Assembly: GCF_002154895.1 (NCBI RefSeq)
Contig: NZ_MUIZ01000002.1
Coordinates: 62,001 to 126,000 of the forward strand
DNA from: Lactococcus petauri
GTDB lineage: Bacteria; Bacillota; Bacilli; Lactobacillales; Streptococcaceae
Direction of reading: 5' to 3'
Length of the DNA stretch: 64,000 nucleotides
The position numbers and the translations under genes are program-made. Of the stretch, positions 9,365 to 18,893 are shown piece after piece. Under the pieces are notes generated by a model that had not been told where the DNA came from, searched no databases, and saw only the letters and a list, made by a program, of their open reading frames with translations. Numbering within the stretch: the stretch's first letter is position 1; each line of letters begins with the position of its first letter.

Positions 9365-10387
9365 ATGAAAATTTTTAGAAGCTCGTTTATTGTTAGTATT
9401 ATTGCGTTGATTATCGCTTACCTCTACGCCGGATGGGATGGTTTAATGATTACAGCTATCCTAGCAGTGTTGGAAATTTCACTTTCCATGGATAATGCCA
9501 TTGTTAATGCACGTATTTTGGAGCGTATGAGCCATGCTTGGCGTAAAATATTTTTGACGGTGGGGATTTTAATTGCTGTTGTGGGGATGCGCTTGGTCTT
9601 TCCGCTTTTGATTGTTGGTGTCTCCGCAAAACTGGATCCAATAAGTGCCATGCGCTTAGCTTTAGAAAAAGGTGATCCCAGTGTTCCAGGGACCTACGGT
9701 TATATTTTACACCATGCGCATCCTTCAATCGCTGCATTTGGTGGAATGTTTCTTTTGATGCTTGCACTTGGTTTTTTCTTTGATCAAAGAGCACATACAT
9801 GGCTAAAATTGCCCGAAAAAGTCTTACAACAGGTTGGTCATTTTCCTGCAGCAAATGCGATAATTTCAATGCTTGTTCTTTTATTGACTGCTGAATTTAT
9901 CGCGGCTGATGCACACACTGTTCTATTCTCAGGTGTTTTGGGGATTGTAACTTATATATTGGTGAATGGCTTTGGCGATATGATGACCGAGCACATGCCT
10001 ACCGAAACAGCAGGTCAGACGACTTACGCTGTGGGAAGAGCAGCTTTCTCGCTCTTCCTTTACCTGGAAGTTATTGATGCTTCCTTTAGTTTTGATGGTG
10101 TTATTGGGGCCTTCGCCATTACCTCAGACCCTATTATTATCCTACTTGGGCTAGGTGTTATCGGAGCAATGTTTGTCCGCTCACTGACTCTTTACTTGGT
10201 AGAAAAAGGAACACTGAATGAACTTGTTTATTTAGAACACGGTGCGCATTGGGCGATTCTTACCTTAGCCATTCTGATTTTGGCAAGTATCCATTGGGAA
10301 ATTGGTGAGGCAGTGACAGGTTTACTTGGCGGGATTATTATCGTGTTATCCTTTATCTCAAGCATTATTTACAATCGAACACATTAA
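9365..10387 (+). CDS. DUF475 (TerC-like) integral membrane protein
   Basis: A 340-aa, multi-span membrane protein with about nine hydrophobic segments. The two family motifs are LEISLSMDNAIVNA (about 37-50) and LEVIDASFSFDGVIGAFA (about 232-249). Acidic/Asn residues in the membrane are typical of the TerC/LysE-type clan, members of which export Mn2+ or other metals or respond to tellurite. Substrate is not shown. AAAAAGGGA precedes the ATG 12 nt after yigZ, so the two are probably co-transcribed. Confidence 0.88.
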   Translation: MKIFRSSFIVSIIALIIAYLYAGWDGLMITAILAVLEISLSMDNAIVNARILERMSHAWRKIFLTVGILIAVVGMRLVFPLLIVGVSAKLDPISAMRLALEKGDPSVPGTYGYILHHAHPSIAAFGGMFLLMLALGFFFDQRAHTWLKLPEKVLQQVGHFPAANAIISMLVLLLTAEFIAADAHTVLFSGVLGIVTYILVNGFGDMMTEHMPTETAGQTTYAVGRAAFSLFLYLEVIDASFSFDGVIGAFAITSDPIIILLGLGVIGAMFVRSLTLYLVEKGTLNELVYLEHGAHWAILTLAILILASIHWEIGEAVTGLLGGIIIVLSFISSIIYNRTH

Positions 10388-10393
10388 AAAACA

Positions 10394-10424
10394 AAAAAGT
10401 TGCACCTCTTGTGCAGCTTTTTTA
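10394..10424. terminator. Bidirectional terminator
   Basis: AAAAAGTTGCAC/GTGCAGCTTTTTT hairpin between the convergent DUF475 and hydrolase genes, with A/T runs on both sides. Confidence 0.85.
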
Positions 10425-11444
10425 ATGTTGTAGGGTATTTTCTTGAATGAATTGGAGTGTTTGCTCGTAGCAGAGCTGTGCTTCTTTCGTACGGTAATCA
10501 AATTGATACTCATGTCCAATTTTTTTACTGGAATCATTAAAGAAAAGCTCGGATACAGGAACATTTAGCTCCTTTAAACGCTTTGCCAACGCTTCACCTT
10601 CTGGAGCGAAACTAAGAGTATTTCCATCCGTAATATAAGTGGGCGGATAGTTTTCTGTTACGGATGGAACCACGCTTGCTTGTTTTAGATGTGGATTGGT
10701 TTTCCAATCTGTTGTACCTAAGAGTGACCAAGCCACAGTTTTAGTGAAAGCTTTAAGCAATAAATTATTTGACTTATCATGTGCCTTTTCTTGCAAGTTT
10801 ACAGGGCCACAATAAGAGATGACTCCTTTTAAATTTTGCTGAGAGAGGAGGGGTTTGAAGTTTAATGCATTTGCATAAACTTTATTGGTTTGGATGGCCG
10901 CATATTGGGCTGCAATCTGGGCACCAGCGCTATCTCCTCCAAGAATAATTTTATTGAAATCAAGTGAAGGGTATTCAGCTTGACGATGGAGCAAGTCTTC
11001 TACTAGTTCGTTTATTTGCTGAATTTGGCTGGGATATTGTGCATCAGGTGCAAGTGCATAATTAGGACAGATAACAGCAACTTGAGCATCATGCGCAATC
11101 CTAGTGGCAAATTCTTTAACATCGGTTTTATTTCCTCCGACATAAGCACCACCATGAACCCAGATAATTACAGGAATAGGGCCTTTGGCATTTTGAGGCA
11201 TGTAAATGTCAAAGGTATTTCTTTTTTTGTCTGAATTATAGCTGATGTCACTTTTCAAAAGGACTTTTTTCTTCGTGGACTCATAGGTATTTTGATCTGT
11301 TATCTTTCCGCCACTTTTAGCAAAAAGACGATTAATCACAAAAGCCCCGGGGCGTGGGGAGAGATTAAACACCAGCAACACTCCTAAAATTAATACCACA
11401 AGAAAGCCTAACAATAAACTTATAACCTTAAATAATTTTTTCAT
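10422..11444 (-). CDS. Alpha/beta hydrolase, hormone-sensitive lipase type
   Basis: A 340-aa protein with an N-terminal hydrophobic segment (about 7-29: signal anchor or signal peptide), so it probably acts outside the membrane. HGGAYVGG (about 95-102) forms the oxyanion hole, GGDSAGAQ holds the nucleophile Ser, and TDGNTLSFAPEG and GHEYQF supply the likely Asp and His. It is an esterase of the HSL/BD-FAE-like group; the substrate is unknown. Monocistronic. Confidence 0.88.
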   Translation of the reverse strand: MKKLFKVISLLLGFLVVLILGVLLVFNLSPRPGAFVINRLFAKSGGKITDQNTYESTKKKVLLKSDISYNSDKKRNTFDIYMPQNAKGPIPVIIWVHGGAYVGGNKTDVKEFATRIAHDAQVAVICPNYALAPDAQYPSQIQQINELVEDLLHRQAEYPSLDFNKIILGGDSAGAQIAAQYAAIQTNKVYANALNFKPLLSQQNLKGVISYCGPVNLQEKAHDKSNNLLLKAFTKTVAWSLLGTTDWKTNPHLKQASVVPSVTENYPPTYITDGNTLSFAPEGEALAKRLKELNVPVSELFFNDSSKKIGHEYQFDYRTKEAQLCYEQTLQFIQENTLQH

Positions 11445-11563
11445 GATGAACTTATTATATCAAATTATTTCATGTTGCAAATGATTTTTGAAGAAGGGTT
11501 CAGCAAGCTGAATTTCTCTTTAGCCCCTTCCAATCGGAAACACTAAAAACTTTAAGTCTGGCC

Positions 11564-11592
11564 TTGACATTTTCAGCAAAAAGGACTACAAT
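11564..11592 (+). promoter_or_regulatory. Promoter of the T-box/glyQS operon
   Basis: TTGACA (11564-11569), a 17-bp spacer and TACAAT (11587-11592), just upstream of the T-box leader. Confidence 0.85.
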
Positions 11593-11598
11593 TTTAAG

Positions 11599-11737
11599 GT
11601 AAAGCAAGCGACTCGGGACAGTGAAAGCCGAGATTTAAAATGGCCCAAAATCATCGCAATACGAATGAAGTAAAAAATAAAGGTGGAACCGTGCATAGCA
11701 CCCTTTGTCTTAGGACAGGTGTATTGCGCGGTTTTTA
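11599..11737 (+). promoter_or_regulatory. Glycine T-box riboswitch
   Basis: The Stem I distal hairpin is CTCGG-GACAGTGAAAG-CCGAG. The likely specifier GGC (Gly) is at 11642-11644 in AATGGCCCA. The T-box sequence AGGTGGAACCGTGC is at 11681-11694. The competing terminator pairs ACCGTGC with GCGCGGT, followed by T5. The short Stem I resembles other glyQS T-boxes. Uncharged tRNA-Gly should favour the antiterminator and switch on FNT-glyQ-glyS. Confidence 0.93.
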
Positions 11738-11761
11738 TATTATTTTAAGGAGTAGAACATT

Positions 11762-12541
11762 ATGATGAATCCAGCAGAAATATTGGCTGCAACTATTCAC
11801 CATGGACAAGAAAAGGTCAAACGACCGATGTTAGAAAAAGCTGTACTTGGCTTTATTGGAGGCGCGTTAATCTCTTTAGGTTATCTGCTTTATATCCGCG
11901 TCATATCAAGTGTCGTCGATGATTTTGGAAGTTTGGCAAGTTTCATCGGTGCAGCAGTGTTTCCTATTGGTTTGATTGTTATTTTAATGGGCGGTGGCGA
12001 GCTCATTACATCTAATATGACGGCTGTTTCTGTATCTTTCTTTGCAAAGAAAGTAAAATTTTCAGATTTGCTCAAAAACTGGATTGTCATCACTATTTTT
12101 AATCTTCTGGGTGCCTTCTTTGTGGCTTTCTTTTTTGCACACATTGTTGGGTTGACAAGTACAGGTGTGTATCGTGAGGAATTAATCACCGTTGCGCACT
12201 CGAAAATAAATGCAACCTGGCTTCAGACTTTGGTTTCTGGAGTAGGGTGTAACTGGTTTGTAGGCCTTGCGATGTGGCTTTCTTACGGAGCCAAAGATGC
12301 AGCAGGAAAAGTAATGGTAATCTGGTTCCCGACAATGGCTTTTGTTGCAATTGGTTTCCAGCACAGTGTGGCAAATGCTTTTGCCATCCCCGCTGCAATC
12401 TTTGAAGGTGGCGCCACATGGATGGAATTCATCCGCAATTTCAGTCTTGTCTATGCTGGAAATATCATTGGTGGTGTGATTTTCGTTGCTGGTTTTTACT
12501 TCCTTGGATATAAACGCCAAATGAATGAACTTAATAAATAA
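11762..12541 (+). CDS. Formate/nitrite transporter family protein
   Basis: A 259-aa FNT (FocA/NirC-like) channel. It starts MMNPAEILAATIHHG and has six predicted membrane spans. The family features GGELITSNM and MWLSYGAKDAAGK (pore motifs, about 77-85 and 170-182) are visible. FNT proteins form pentamers passing formate, nitrite, lactate or hydrosulfide. It is first in the glycine T-box operon, 13 bp before glyQ, an unexpected partner for an aminoacyl-tRNA synthetase. Confidence 0.93.
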   Translation: MMNPAEILAATIHHGQEKVKRPMLEKAVLGFIGGALISLGYLLYIRVISSVVDDFGSLASFIGAAVFPIGLIVILMGGGELITSNMTAVSVSFFAKKVKFSDLLKNWIVITIFNLLGAFFVAFFFAHIVGLTSTGVYREELITVAHSKINATWLQTLVSGVGCNWFVGLAMWLSYGAKDAAGKVMVIWFPTMAFVAIGFQHSVANAFAIPAAIFEGGATWMEFIRNFSLVYAGNIIGGVIFVAGFYFLGYKRQMNELNK

Positions 12542-12554
12542 TAAGGAGAATTAA

Positions 12555-13523
12555 ATGTCAAATAATAAATTATCATTTCAAGATATGATTCTGACTTTGC
12601 AGGCTTTTTGGTCTAAGCAAGGTGCAAACTTGATGCAAGCCTACGATAACGAAGTTGGTGCAGGAACGATGAGTCCTTATACTTTCTTGCGTTCAAATGG
12701 ACCGGAACCTTGGTCAGCAGCTTATGTACAACCTTCACGTCGACCTGCAGATGGACGTTATGGTGAAAATCCTAACCGCCTTTTCCAACACCACCAATTT
12801 CAAGTGGTGATGAAACCTTCACCCAAAAATATCCAAGAACTTTACTTGGAAAGTTTAGCTGCCCTAGGGATTGATGCTTTGGAGCATGATATTCGTTTTG
12901 TTGAAGATAACTGGGAAAATCCATCAATGGGTTGTGCCGGTATTGGTTGGGAAGTTTGGATTGATGGACAAGAATGTACACAGTTTACTTATTTCCAACA
13001 AGTGGGTGGTATTGAAGTGGATTCTGTAACTTCTGAAATTACCTATGGTCTAGAACGCTTGGCAACAGCTATTCAAGAAGTTGACAGTGTCTACGATCTC
13101 GAATGGGGAAATGGCGTGCTCTATGGTGATATTTTCAAAGAACCAGAATATGAGCACTCAAAATTTGCTTTTGAAGAGTCTGATCAAGATATGCTTTTAG
13201 ACTTGTTTAACAAGTACGAAGCAGAAGCACTTAAATTACTGGACTTAGGTTTGGTTCACCCTGCTTATGACTTTATCTTGAAGAGCTCTCATACCTTTAA
13301 CCTTTTGGATGCACGTGGCGCAGTTTCGGTAACTGAACGTGCTGGCTACCTCCACCGCGTACGTACAATGGCGCGTAAAGTTGCCAAAACATTTATTGAA
13401 GAACGTGCTAAACTTGGTTTCCCACTTTTAAAAGATGAAGACTTACGTGAGAAATATCTGGGAGAAAAAGGGAAATATACAAAAGTTCTGGCACAATTGG
13501 CAGAAGAACAGGAGGCAAAATAA
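12555..13523 (+). CDS. glyQ: Glycyl-tRNA synthetase alpha subunit
   Basis: A 322-aa class II synthetase subunit. Motifs include [27 protein letters not shown] (in part: [17 protein letters not shown], about 55-71), [12 protein letters not shown] and [15 protein letters not shown]. It makes Gly-tRNA-Gly together with GlyS as alpha2beta2. The stop overlaps the glyS ATG by one base (TAATG). Confidence 0.98.
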   Translation: MSNNKLSFQDMILTLQAFWSKQGANLMQAYDNEVGAGTMSPYTFLRSNGPEPWSAAYVQPSRRPADGRYGENPNRLFQHHQFQVVMKPSPKNIQELYLESLAALGIDALEHDIRFVEDNWENPSMGCAGIGWEVWIDGQECTQFTYFQQVGGIEVDSVTSEITYGLERLATAIQEVDSVYDLEWGNGVLYGDIFKEPEYEHSKFAFEESDQDMLLDLFNKYEAEALKLLDLGLVHPAYDFILKSSHTFNLLDARGAVSVTERAGYLHRVRTMARKVAKTFIEERAKLGFPLLKDEDLREKYLGEKGKYTKVLAQLAEEQEAK

Positions 13524-15556
13524 TGGCAAACTATTTACTCGAAATTGGCTTGGAAGAAATGCCAGCCCACTTGGTAACACCTGCAATCAATCAATTGGCA
13601 GAACGTCTTTCGGACTTTTTGAATGAAAATCGTTTAGAATTTGATGCTATCCGCAAATTTTCAACACCACGTCGTTTGGCTGTTTTGGTGGAAGGACTTG
13701 CTGAAAATTCCGAAGCAATGGACGAAGAAGTCAAAGGTCCATCTGCTAAAATTGCTAAAGATGCTGAAGGAAACTGGTCAAAAGCCATTCAAGGTTTCTC
13801 TCGTGGACAAGGCGTAACACCTGACGAATTGGTCCTCAAGGGCGATTACTATTTCGCAAACAAACATATCGCAGGCGTAGCTGCACAAGAAATATTGACA
13901 AAAGTTGGCGATGAAGTCATTTCTAAAATGCAGTTCAAAACTTACATGAAATGGGGAAATAATAGCTTCCTCTTCGTGCGCCCAATCCAATGGATGATTT
14001 CTTTACTAGATGCCGAAGTGGTTCCCTTTGACATTCTTGATGTGACTGCAGGAAATACAACACGTGGTCACCGCTTCCTTTCAAACCAAGTATTTACGCT
14101 TGAACATGCGACAGATTATGCCAAAGTTTTGACTGATAATTTTGTTATGGTTGATGCTGGAGCACGTAAAGCTGAAATTAGCCAACAAATCAAAAAAATT
14201 GCAGCTGAACATGGCTGGAAAGTTGAACTTTCAGACGAAAAACACGTTGAACTTCTTGAAGAAGTCAATAACCTCGTCGAGTACCCAACTGCTTTTGTCG
14301 GTAGCTTTGATGAAAAGTATTTGTCAGTTCCGGAAGAAGTTCTGGTTACTTCAATGCGTGATAACCAACGTTATTTTGAAGTTTATACTGCAGAAGGTAA
14401 GCTCGCACCACACTTTATCTCCGTGCGTAATGGTAATGCTGAAGGTATGAAAAACGTCATCTTAGGCAATGAAAAAGTTCTGGTTGCCCGTTTGGAAGAT
14501 GCTGAGTTCTTCTGGAAAGAAGATCAAAAATTAAAAATTGCAGATCTTGTGAAGAAACTTGAAAATGTAACTTTCCATGCAAAAATCGGTTCAATCACAG
14601 AACATATGGCTCGTACAAAAGCAATTGCAGCACATCTGGCAGATATTGCCAAGCTGACAGAAACTGAAAAGACGGATGTGGCGCGTGCAGCAGATATTTA
14701 CAAATTTGACCTTTTGACAGGTATGGTTGGTGAATTTGATGAACTTCAAGGCGTTATGGGTGAAAAATATGCTCTTCTTGCAGGAGAGAATGGCAACGTA
14801 GCAGCAGCAGTTCGTGAGCATTATATGCCAGTATCTGCTGAAGGAGATTTGCCGGAAACTGCTGTCGGAAGTGTTTTGGCTGCTGCAGATAAAATCGACA
14901 GCATTCTTTCATTCTTTAGCGCAGGCTTAATTCCTTCAGGCTCAAATGACCCTTACGCTTTGCGTCGTGCAGCGCAAGGATTGACACGTATTATTGAGAA
15001 ATTCAACTGGCACTTTGACTTTTCTGAGTTTATCGCCGCACTTGATTATGAAAATAAAGAGCAAGTTATTGATTTCCTCAAAGGTCGTGTGCAAAAACTT
15101 CTACTGGATAAGAAAATCCGTCACGATATTGTTGAAGCAACAATTGCGGCAGATACAATGGATATTGCTAACATGATGGAAATTGCGCCAATGCTTAACA
15201 GTCATAAGGACGAAGAAACTTTTAAACCAGCTATTGAAAATATTTCACGTGTGATCAACTTGGCGAAAAAAGCCGATCATGTCGGAACGGTTTCTTCTGA
15301 GCTCTTTGAGAACGATGCTGAAGGCGTGCTTTACGAAGCTACAGAAGAACTTAAAGCAGGTTGGGCAAACTTGTCTGCCTCTGAAAAATATGATATTCTT
15401 GTCAACAAAGGTGTTCCAGCCATTAACAATTTCTTTGAAAATGTAATGGTTATGGCAGAAGATGAAAAAGTACGTCACAATCGTCTGGCCTTGCTTACAG
15501 AGCTGTCAGCACTTACCGGAACAATGGCTGACTTTAGTTTAATCAATACAAAATAA
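13523..15556 (+). CDS. glyS: Glycyl-tRNA synthetase beta subunit
   Basis: A 677-aa protein with the GlyS start NYLLEIGLEEMPAHLV and the internal signatures TPRRLAVLVEGL, GHRFLSNQ and SNDPYALRRAAQGL. It binds tRNA (HD-like and anticodon domains). Full family length and translationally coupled to glyQ. Confidence 0.98.
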   Translation: MANYLLEIGLEEMPAHLVTPAINQLAERLSDFLNENRLEFDAIRKFSTPRRLAVLVEGLAENSEAMDEEVKGPSAKIAKDAEGNWSKAIQGFSRGQGVTPDELVLKGDYYFANKHIAGVAAQEILTKVGDEVISKMQFKTYMKWGNNSFLFVRPIQWMISLLDAEVVPFDILDVTAGNTTRGHRFLSNQVFTLEHATDYAKVLTDNFVMVDAGARKAEISQQIKKIAAEHGWKVELSDEKHVELLEEVNNLVEYPTAFVGSFDEKYLSVPEEVLVTSMRDNQRYFEVYTAEGKLAPHFISVRNGNAEGMKNVILGNEKVLVARLEDAEFFWKEDQKLKIADLVKKLENVTFHAKIGSITEHMARTKAIAAHLADIAKLTETEKTDVARAADIYKFDLLTGMVGEFDELQGVMGEKYALLAGENGNVAAAVREHYMPVSAEGDLPETAVGSVLAAADKIDSILSFFSAGLIPSGSNDPYALRRAAQGLTRIIEKFNWHFDFSEFIAALDYENKEQVIDFLKGRVQKLLLDKKIRHDIVEATIAADTMDIANMMEIAPMLNSHKDEETFKPAIENISRVINLAKKADHVGTVSSELFENDAEGVLYEATEELKAGWANLSASEKYDILVNKGVPAINNFFENVMVMAEDEKVRHNRLALLTELSALTGTMADFSLINTK

Positions 15557-15572
15557 GGAGGATATTGGTCTT

Positions 15573-15812
15573 ATGGCAATCACAAATGAACAAGTGGAAC
15601 GTATCAATGAACTTGCACGTAAACACAAAGCAGAAGGACTAACAGAAGCCGAAACTGCAGAACGTGCTGAATTGCGCCGTATCTATCTTGATAGCGTACG
15701 TGAAAATCTCCGCGGTCAAGTTGAAGCAGTAAAATTGGTGGATGAAGATGGCAAAGACATCACACCAGAAAAGCTTAAAGACATTCAACGCGCCAAAGGT
15801 ATGCGTGATTAA
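15573..15812 (+). CDS. DUF896 family protein
   Basis: A 79-aa YnzC-like protein with the typical helical-hairpin N-terminus (RINELARKHKAEGLTEAE) and the conserved RRIYLDSVRENLRGQVE. YnzC-type proteins are small cytosolic helical proteins of unclear function, SOS-linked in Bacillus. AAGGAGG lies 13 nt before the ATG. It follows glyS by 16 bp, so it is likely the last gene of the T-box operon. Confidence 0.92.
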   Translation: MAITNEQVERINELARKHKAEGLTEAETAERAELRRIYLDSVRENLRGQVEAVKLVDEDGKDITPEKLKDIQRAKGMRD

Positions 15813-15814
15813 AA

Positions 15815-15843
15815 GTGGTCGAGCTTTGTGCTCGGCCTGTTTT
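15815..15843 (+). terminator. Terminator after the glyQS operon
   Basis: GGTCGAGC-TTT-GTGCTCGGCC hairpin followed by TGTTTTT. Confidence 0.8.
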
Positions 15844-15845
15844 TA

Positions 15846-15935
15846 ATACGCTCCCAGATTTGCTCCTGAAGGAGCTCATGTTAGACGACAATTCCCAGCG
15901 GAATTGCCTGAACATTTTATTAGGCAGGATCGATT
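15846..15935. other. Hairpin-rich intergenic segment
   Basis: Three consecutive hairpins: GCTCC-TGAA-GGAGC, GACAATTCC-CAGC-GGAATTGCC and GCCT...AGGC, the last followed by ATCGATTTTTT. A promoter-like pair (TTGATT 15938-15943, TATTAT 15960-15965) for the CLC gene lies after it, so this is not simply the CLC leader. It matched no riboswitch class I recognise, and no fluoride-aptamer consensus is visible. Confidence 0.4.
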
Positions 15936-15988
15936 TTTTGATTTCTGCATTATTGCTATTATTATACAGGTAAGGGGAATTACTTTTA

Positions 15989-17200
15989 ATGAAAAATATA
16001 AAAATTGGAATCTCAAGATGGGCCGTTCTTTATGCCGTTTTAGCTCTTGTGATTGGGGTAATCATTGGAGCTGTTGATGCTTTATTTGGGCGTGGCTTGA
16101 TTTATATTACGGAGACGCGTGACGCACATCCCATGTATTTTCTTCCTTTTTTGGCTTTAGCTGGTCTTTTGATTGTGTATGTCTACCAACGTTTTGGTAA
16201 AGACAGTCAAAAAGGAATGGGGTTGATTTTTGAAGCGGGAAATAAAGGACGAGAAGACATTCCTAAGCGTTTAGTGCCCTTGATTATCTTTTCAACTTGG
16301 CTATCGCACCTTTTTGGTGCCAGTGTTGGACGGGAAGGTGTAGCTGTCCAGATTGGTGCCACGATTGGCCATACAGTCGGTGGGAAATTATCTTCCAAGG
16401 AAGCACAAAAAGTGCTTTTGATTACGGGGATGGCAGCCGGTTTTGCCGGTCTCTTTCAAACACCGATTGCTGCAACTTTCTTTGCTATTGAAATCCTGAT
16501 GGTGGGCAAGATTGAATATATCGCACTTTTCCCAGCTTTGGTTGGTTCCTATGCGGCCAGTGCGACATCTCATGCTTTAGGTTTAGAAAAATTTTCCTTT
16601 GCGGTCAATACCGACTTAAATGTTGATCCGTTGGTACTTCTGAAGCTACTCGTTGTGGCAATTTGCTTTGGCTTGGTGGGGCGCATCTTTGCGCAAGGCT
16701 TAGCCTTTATGAAGACTTATATGGCAAATAAACTCACTAATCCTTATCGCCGTATCTTACTTATGGGACTGATTTTGAGCTTGGGTCTCATCTTCATCCA
16801 TCTTGATCGTTATGCAGGCCTAGGGACGAATCTGATTTCAATGAGTTTTAACGGAGAACATATCAATGCCTATGATTGGCTTCTGAAATTGCTCTTCACT
16901 GTCTTAAGTATCTCAGCCGGTTTCCAAGGGGGAGAAGTAACACCACTCTTTGCGATTGGTGCAAGTTTGGGCGCGACCTTAGCCTTACTTTTGGGCTTGC
17001 CTGTTGGCTTGGTCGCTGCTGCTGGCTATGTTTCAGTCTTTTCATCAGCAACCAACTCATATTTTGCTTCAATCTTCATTGCTGCAGAAGTCTTTGGCTT
17101 TGGTACGGTACAATATATCCTGCCAATCGTGACCATTGCCTATATTCTCAATGGGAATGCTTCGATCTATGCACAAGGAAAACTTAACTTGGAGGTTTAA
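15989..17200 (+). CDS. CLC-family anion channel/antiporter, fluoride-type motifs
   Basis: A 403-aa CLC protein with about ten membrane helices. The selectivity motifs are GMGLI (76-80) where chloride CLCs have GSGIP, and GREGV (114-118) where they have GREGP. These changes are typical of the CLC-F (fluoride/proton antiporter) branch, so fluoride export is the best guess. The gating Glu is present. AAGGGG lies 14-19 nt before the ATG. Monocistronic. Confidence 0.85.
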   Translation: MKNIKIGISRWAVLYAVLALVIGVIIGAVDALFGRGLIYITETRDAHPMYFLPFLALAGLLIVYVYQRFGKDSQKGMGLIFEAGNKGREDIPKRLVPLIIFSTWLSHLFGASVGREGVAVQIGATIGHTVGGKLSSKEAQKVLLITGMAAGFAGLFQTPIAATFFAIEILMVGKIEYIALFPALVGSYAASATSHALGLEKFSFAVNTDLNVDPLVLLKLLVVAICFGLVGRIFAQGLAFMKTYMANKLTNPYRRILLMGLILSLGLIFIHLDRYAGLGTNLISMSFNGEHINAYDWLLKLLFTVLSISAGFQGGEVTPLFAIGASLGATLALLLGLPVGLVAAAGYVSVFSSATNSYFASIFIAAEVFGFGTVQYILPIVTIAYILNGNASIYAQGKLNLEV

Positions 17201-17233
17201 AAAAGAATAAGGCTTTTGGTCTTATTCTTTTTA
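17201..17233 (+). terminator. Terminator after the CLC gene
   Basis: AAGAATAAG/CTTATTCTT stem followed by a T-rich tract. Confidence 0.85.
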
Positions 17234-17358
17234 TTGTCTATTTTCCTATGTCCAGAATGAGCAATTTTTAATCACAAAATATAGCGAAGTGATAAAATAG
17301 AAAGAGAATATGAAAACGCCTACGAAAAATGTTGGCTTAGAAAAGAAGAGGAGCAGCT

Positions 17359-18825
17359 GTGAATATCGAAGCTTTACTTGAAAAAAAAGAGCAAATACAG
17401 GTTAAGATTCTACGTCAGTTGGTCCTCAAACGGGATAAGATAACCGCGCAAGAACTGTGTGAGGGGGTAAATCTCTCTCGACCTTCGATTGAAAGCTACT
17501 TAGATGACATTTCTTATCTGGGACAGATGATGGGGAAACCTATGGAAGTGATGCGCCAGGACAATAAACTTGCCTTAAACATGGCAGAATCTCAAAGCTT
17601 AGACGAAGTCATCAGCTTTTTAATTCAAGACAGCATTAAGTATCGCTTACTTCTCTTGCTTTTAGAACAAAAAAATTACATGATTTTTGAACTAGCAGAA
17701 GCCTTACTGGTCAGTGAATCAACCTTGTTCCGCAAAATAAAAGAGCTGAATAAACTTTTAGCCGAGTTTGAGCTTCAAATCAAAAATAATAAGCTGGTGG
17801 GCGAAGAAAGCCAGATTCGCTATTTTTACTACTTGTTGTTTGATTCGCTTCATCCTACATTTCGCCCAGACTTGCTTCAAGTCACGAAGTTTCAAGTTGA
17901 TTTTATCTTGCAACTCGAAGAAACCTTAAAAGTAACCTTTTCGGCAAGCAGCCAAGATAAACTTTACCGTTGGTTAGCCATTACAGAAAAAAGGCGTAAA
18001 CTTACAGATATCCAAGTCACTCAGTCTTTGGAAATGAAGAAAACCTACCAAGACGATCACCTTTATCAGCTGTTGGACTCTCTTTTTTATCAATACATTT
18101 ATGCTAAACAGAGCAAGAATAATTGTGAGACAATCTTTTTCTACAGTTTTCTCCTGTCTTTTTTCATCTTAGATAAGGAAAGTTATTACCGCTTTGATAT
18201 TTTCCGCAGTAAAAAAATCCCGACCGTTCTCTTGAATATTTCTTTAAGAGAACGTATGCTGAACCACTATCGTCCCCATCGTTTAGGATTTGAAGAGGAA
18301 AAAGCCATTAGTTATCAGTTGGCACAAGTCAATAATAAATTTGCCTTTTTCCATGGCAGTCTCTTTACAAAGAGCCAAGAAGCGTTGCTCAGTCATGAGC
18401 AAAACTGGGTCGATAAGAGTTTTCAAGATTTGCTGGATAATCTCAAAGATATCGCCTTAAGTTATATTCCCAAAACGCAGGATTTGCCTGAACTCCTCTT
18501 TGGCTATCGCAATGCTTTGATGTTGCTGGAACTTTTATCTGCCCAACAACTGACAGTGGCTTATGACTTGTCTGATACGCCAGCCTATCAAATCCCCATG
18601 GAACATTATCTTAAAAATCGTCTCAGAGCAGTGGAAAAGATAAAACTGGAACATTACCATGAAGGACAGAGCTATGACTTGCTTATCTCAAGTAAAAGAA
18701 ATGACAGTCGAAAGTTTGTCTATATCCTTTCCGAGTTTTCCAGTGAGTATGACTTTGAAGAGCTCTTATCACGCATCGAAAACTTAAAAAAAGCCAAATT
18801 TCAAAAGAAAGCAATTCTAAACTAA
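17359..18825 (+). CDS. Mga-like (AtxA/Mga family) transcriptional regulator
   Basis: A 488-aa protein with two N-terminal HTH segments, about 20-60 (ITAQELCEGVNLSRPSIESY) and 100-135 (IFELAEALLVSESTLFRKIK). A long helical region (PRD-like) and a C-terminal EIIB-like part follow. This is the layout of Mga, a global activator of streptococcal surface-protein genes whose PRDs respond to PTS phosphorylation. The GTG start follows GAGGAG. Its own terminator separates it from the same-strand DUF6273 surface-protein gene, which is a plausible target. Confidence 0.8.
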   Translation: MNIEALLEKKEQIQVKILRQLVLKRDKITAQELCEGVNLSRPSIESYLDDISYLGQMMGKPMEVMRQDNKLALNMAESQSLDEVISFLIQDSIKYRLLLLLLEQKNYMIFELAEALLVSESTLFRKIKELNKLLAEFELQIKNNKLVGEESQIRYFYYLLFDSLHPTFRPDLLQVTKFQVDFILQLEETLKVTFSASSQDKLYRWLAITEKRRKLTDIQVTQSLEMKKTYQDDHLYQLLDSLFYQYIYAKQSKNNCETIFFYSFLLSFFILDKESYYRFDIFRSKKIPTVLLNISLRERMLNHYRPHRLGFEEEKAISYQLAQVNNKFAFFHGSLFTKSQEALLSHEQNWVDKSFQDLLDNLKDIALSYIPKTQDLPELLFGYRNALMLLELLSAQQLTVAYDLSDTPAYQIPMEHYLKNRLRAVEKIKLEHYHEGQSYDLLISSKRNDSRKFVYILSEFSSEYDFEELLSRIENLKKAKFQKKAILN

Positions 18826-18838
18826 GAATACATCAGAG

Positions 18839-18864
18839 CAAGAGGGACATATCCCTCTTTTTGT
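18839..18864 (+). terminator. Terminator after the Mga-like gene
   Basis: AGAGGGA-CATA-TCCCTCT hairpin with T5. Confidence 0.9.
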
Positions 18865-18893
18865 GTTGCTGAGGATATGATTTTGTATTTACT

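Noticed and set aside
12182-12520. Minus-strand ORFs inside the FNT gene
   Set aside because: Shadow frames of a clear membrane protein gene; no ribosome binding site or family features.
15846-15935. Fluoride riboswitch before the fluoride-type CLC gene
   Set aside because: Expected by context, but the aptamer consensus could not be found; kept only as an unexplained hairpin region.
16297-16491. Plus-strand ORF inside the CLC gene
   Set aside because: Trp/Cys-rich shadow frame without a start signal; the CLC frame is well supported.
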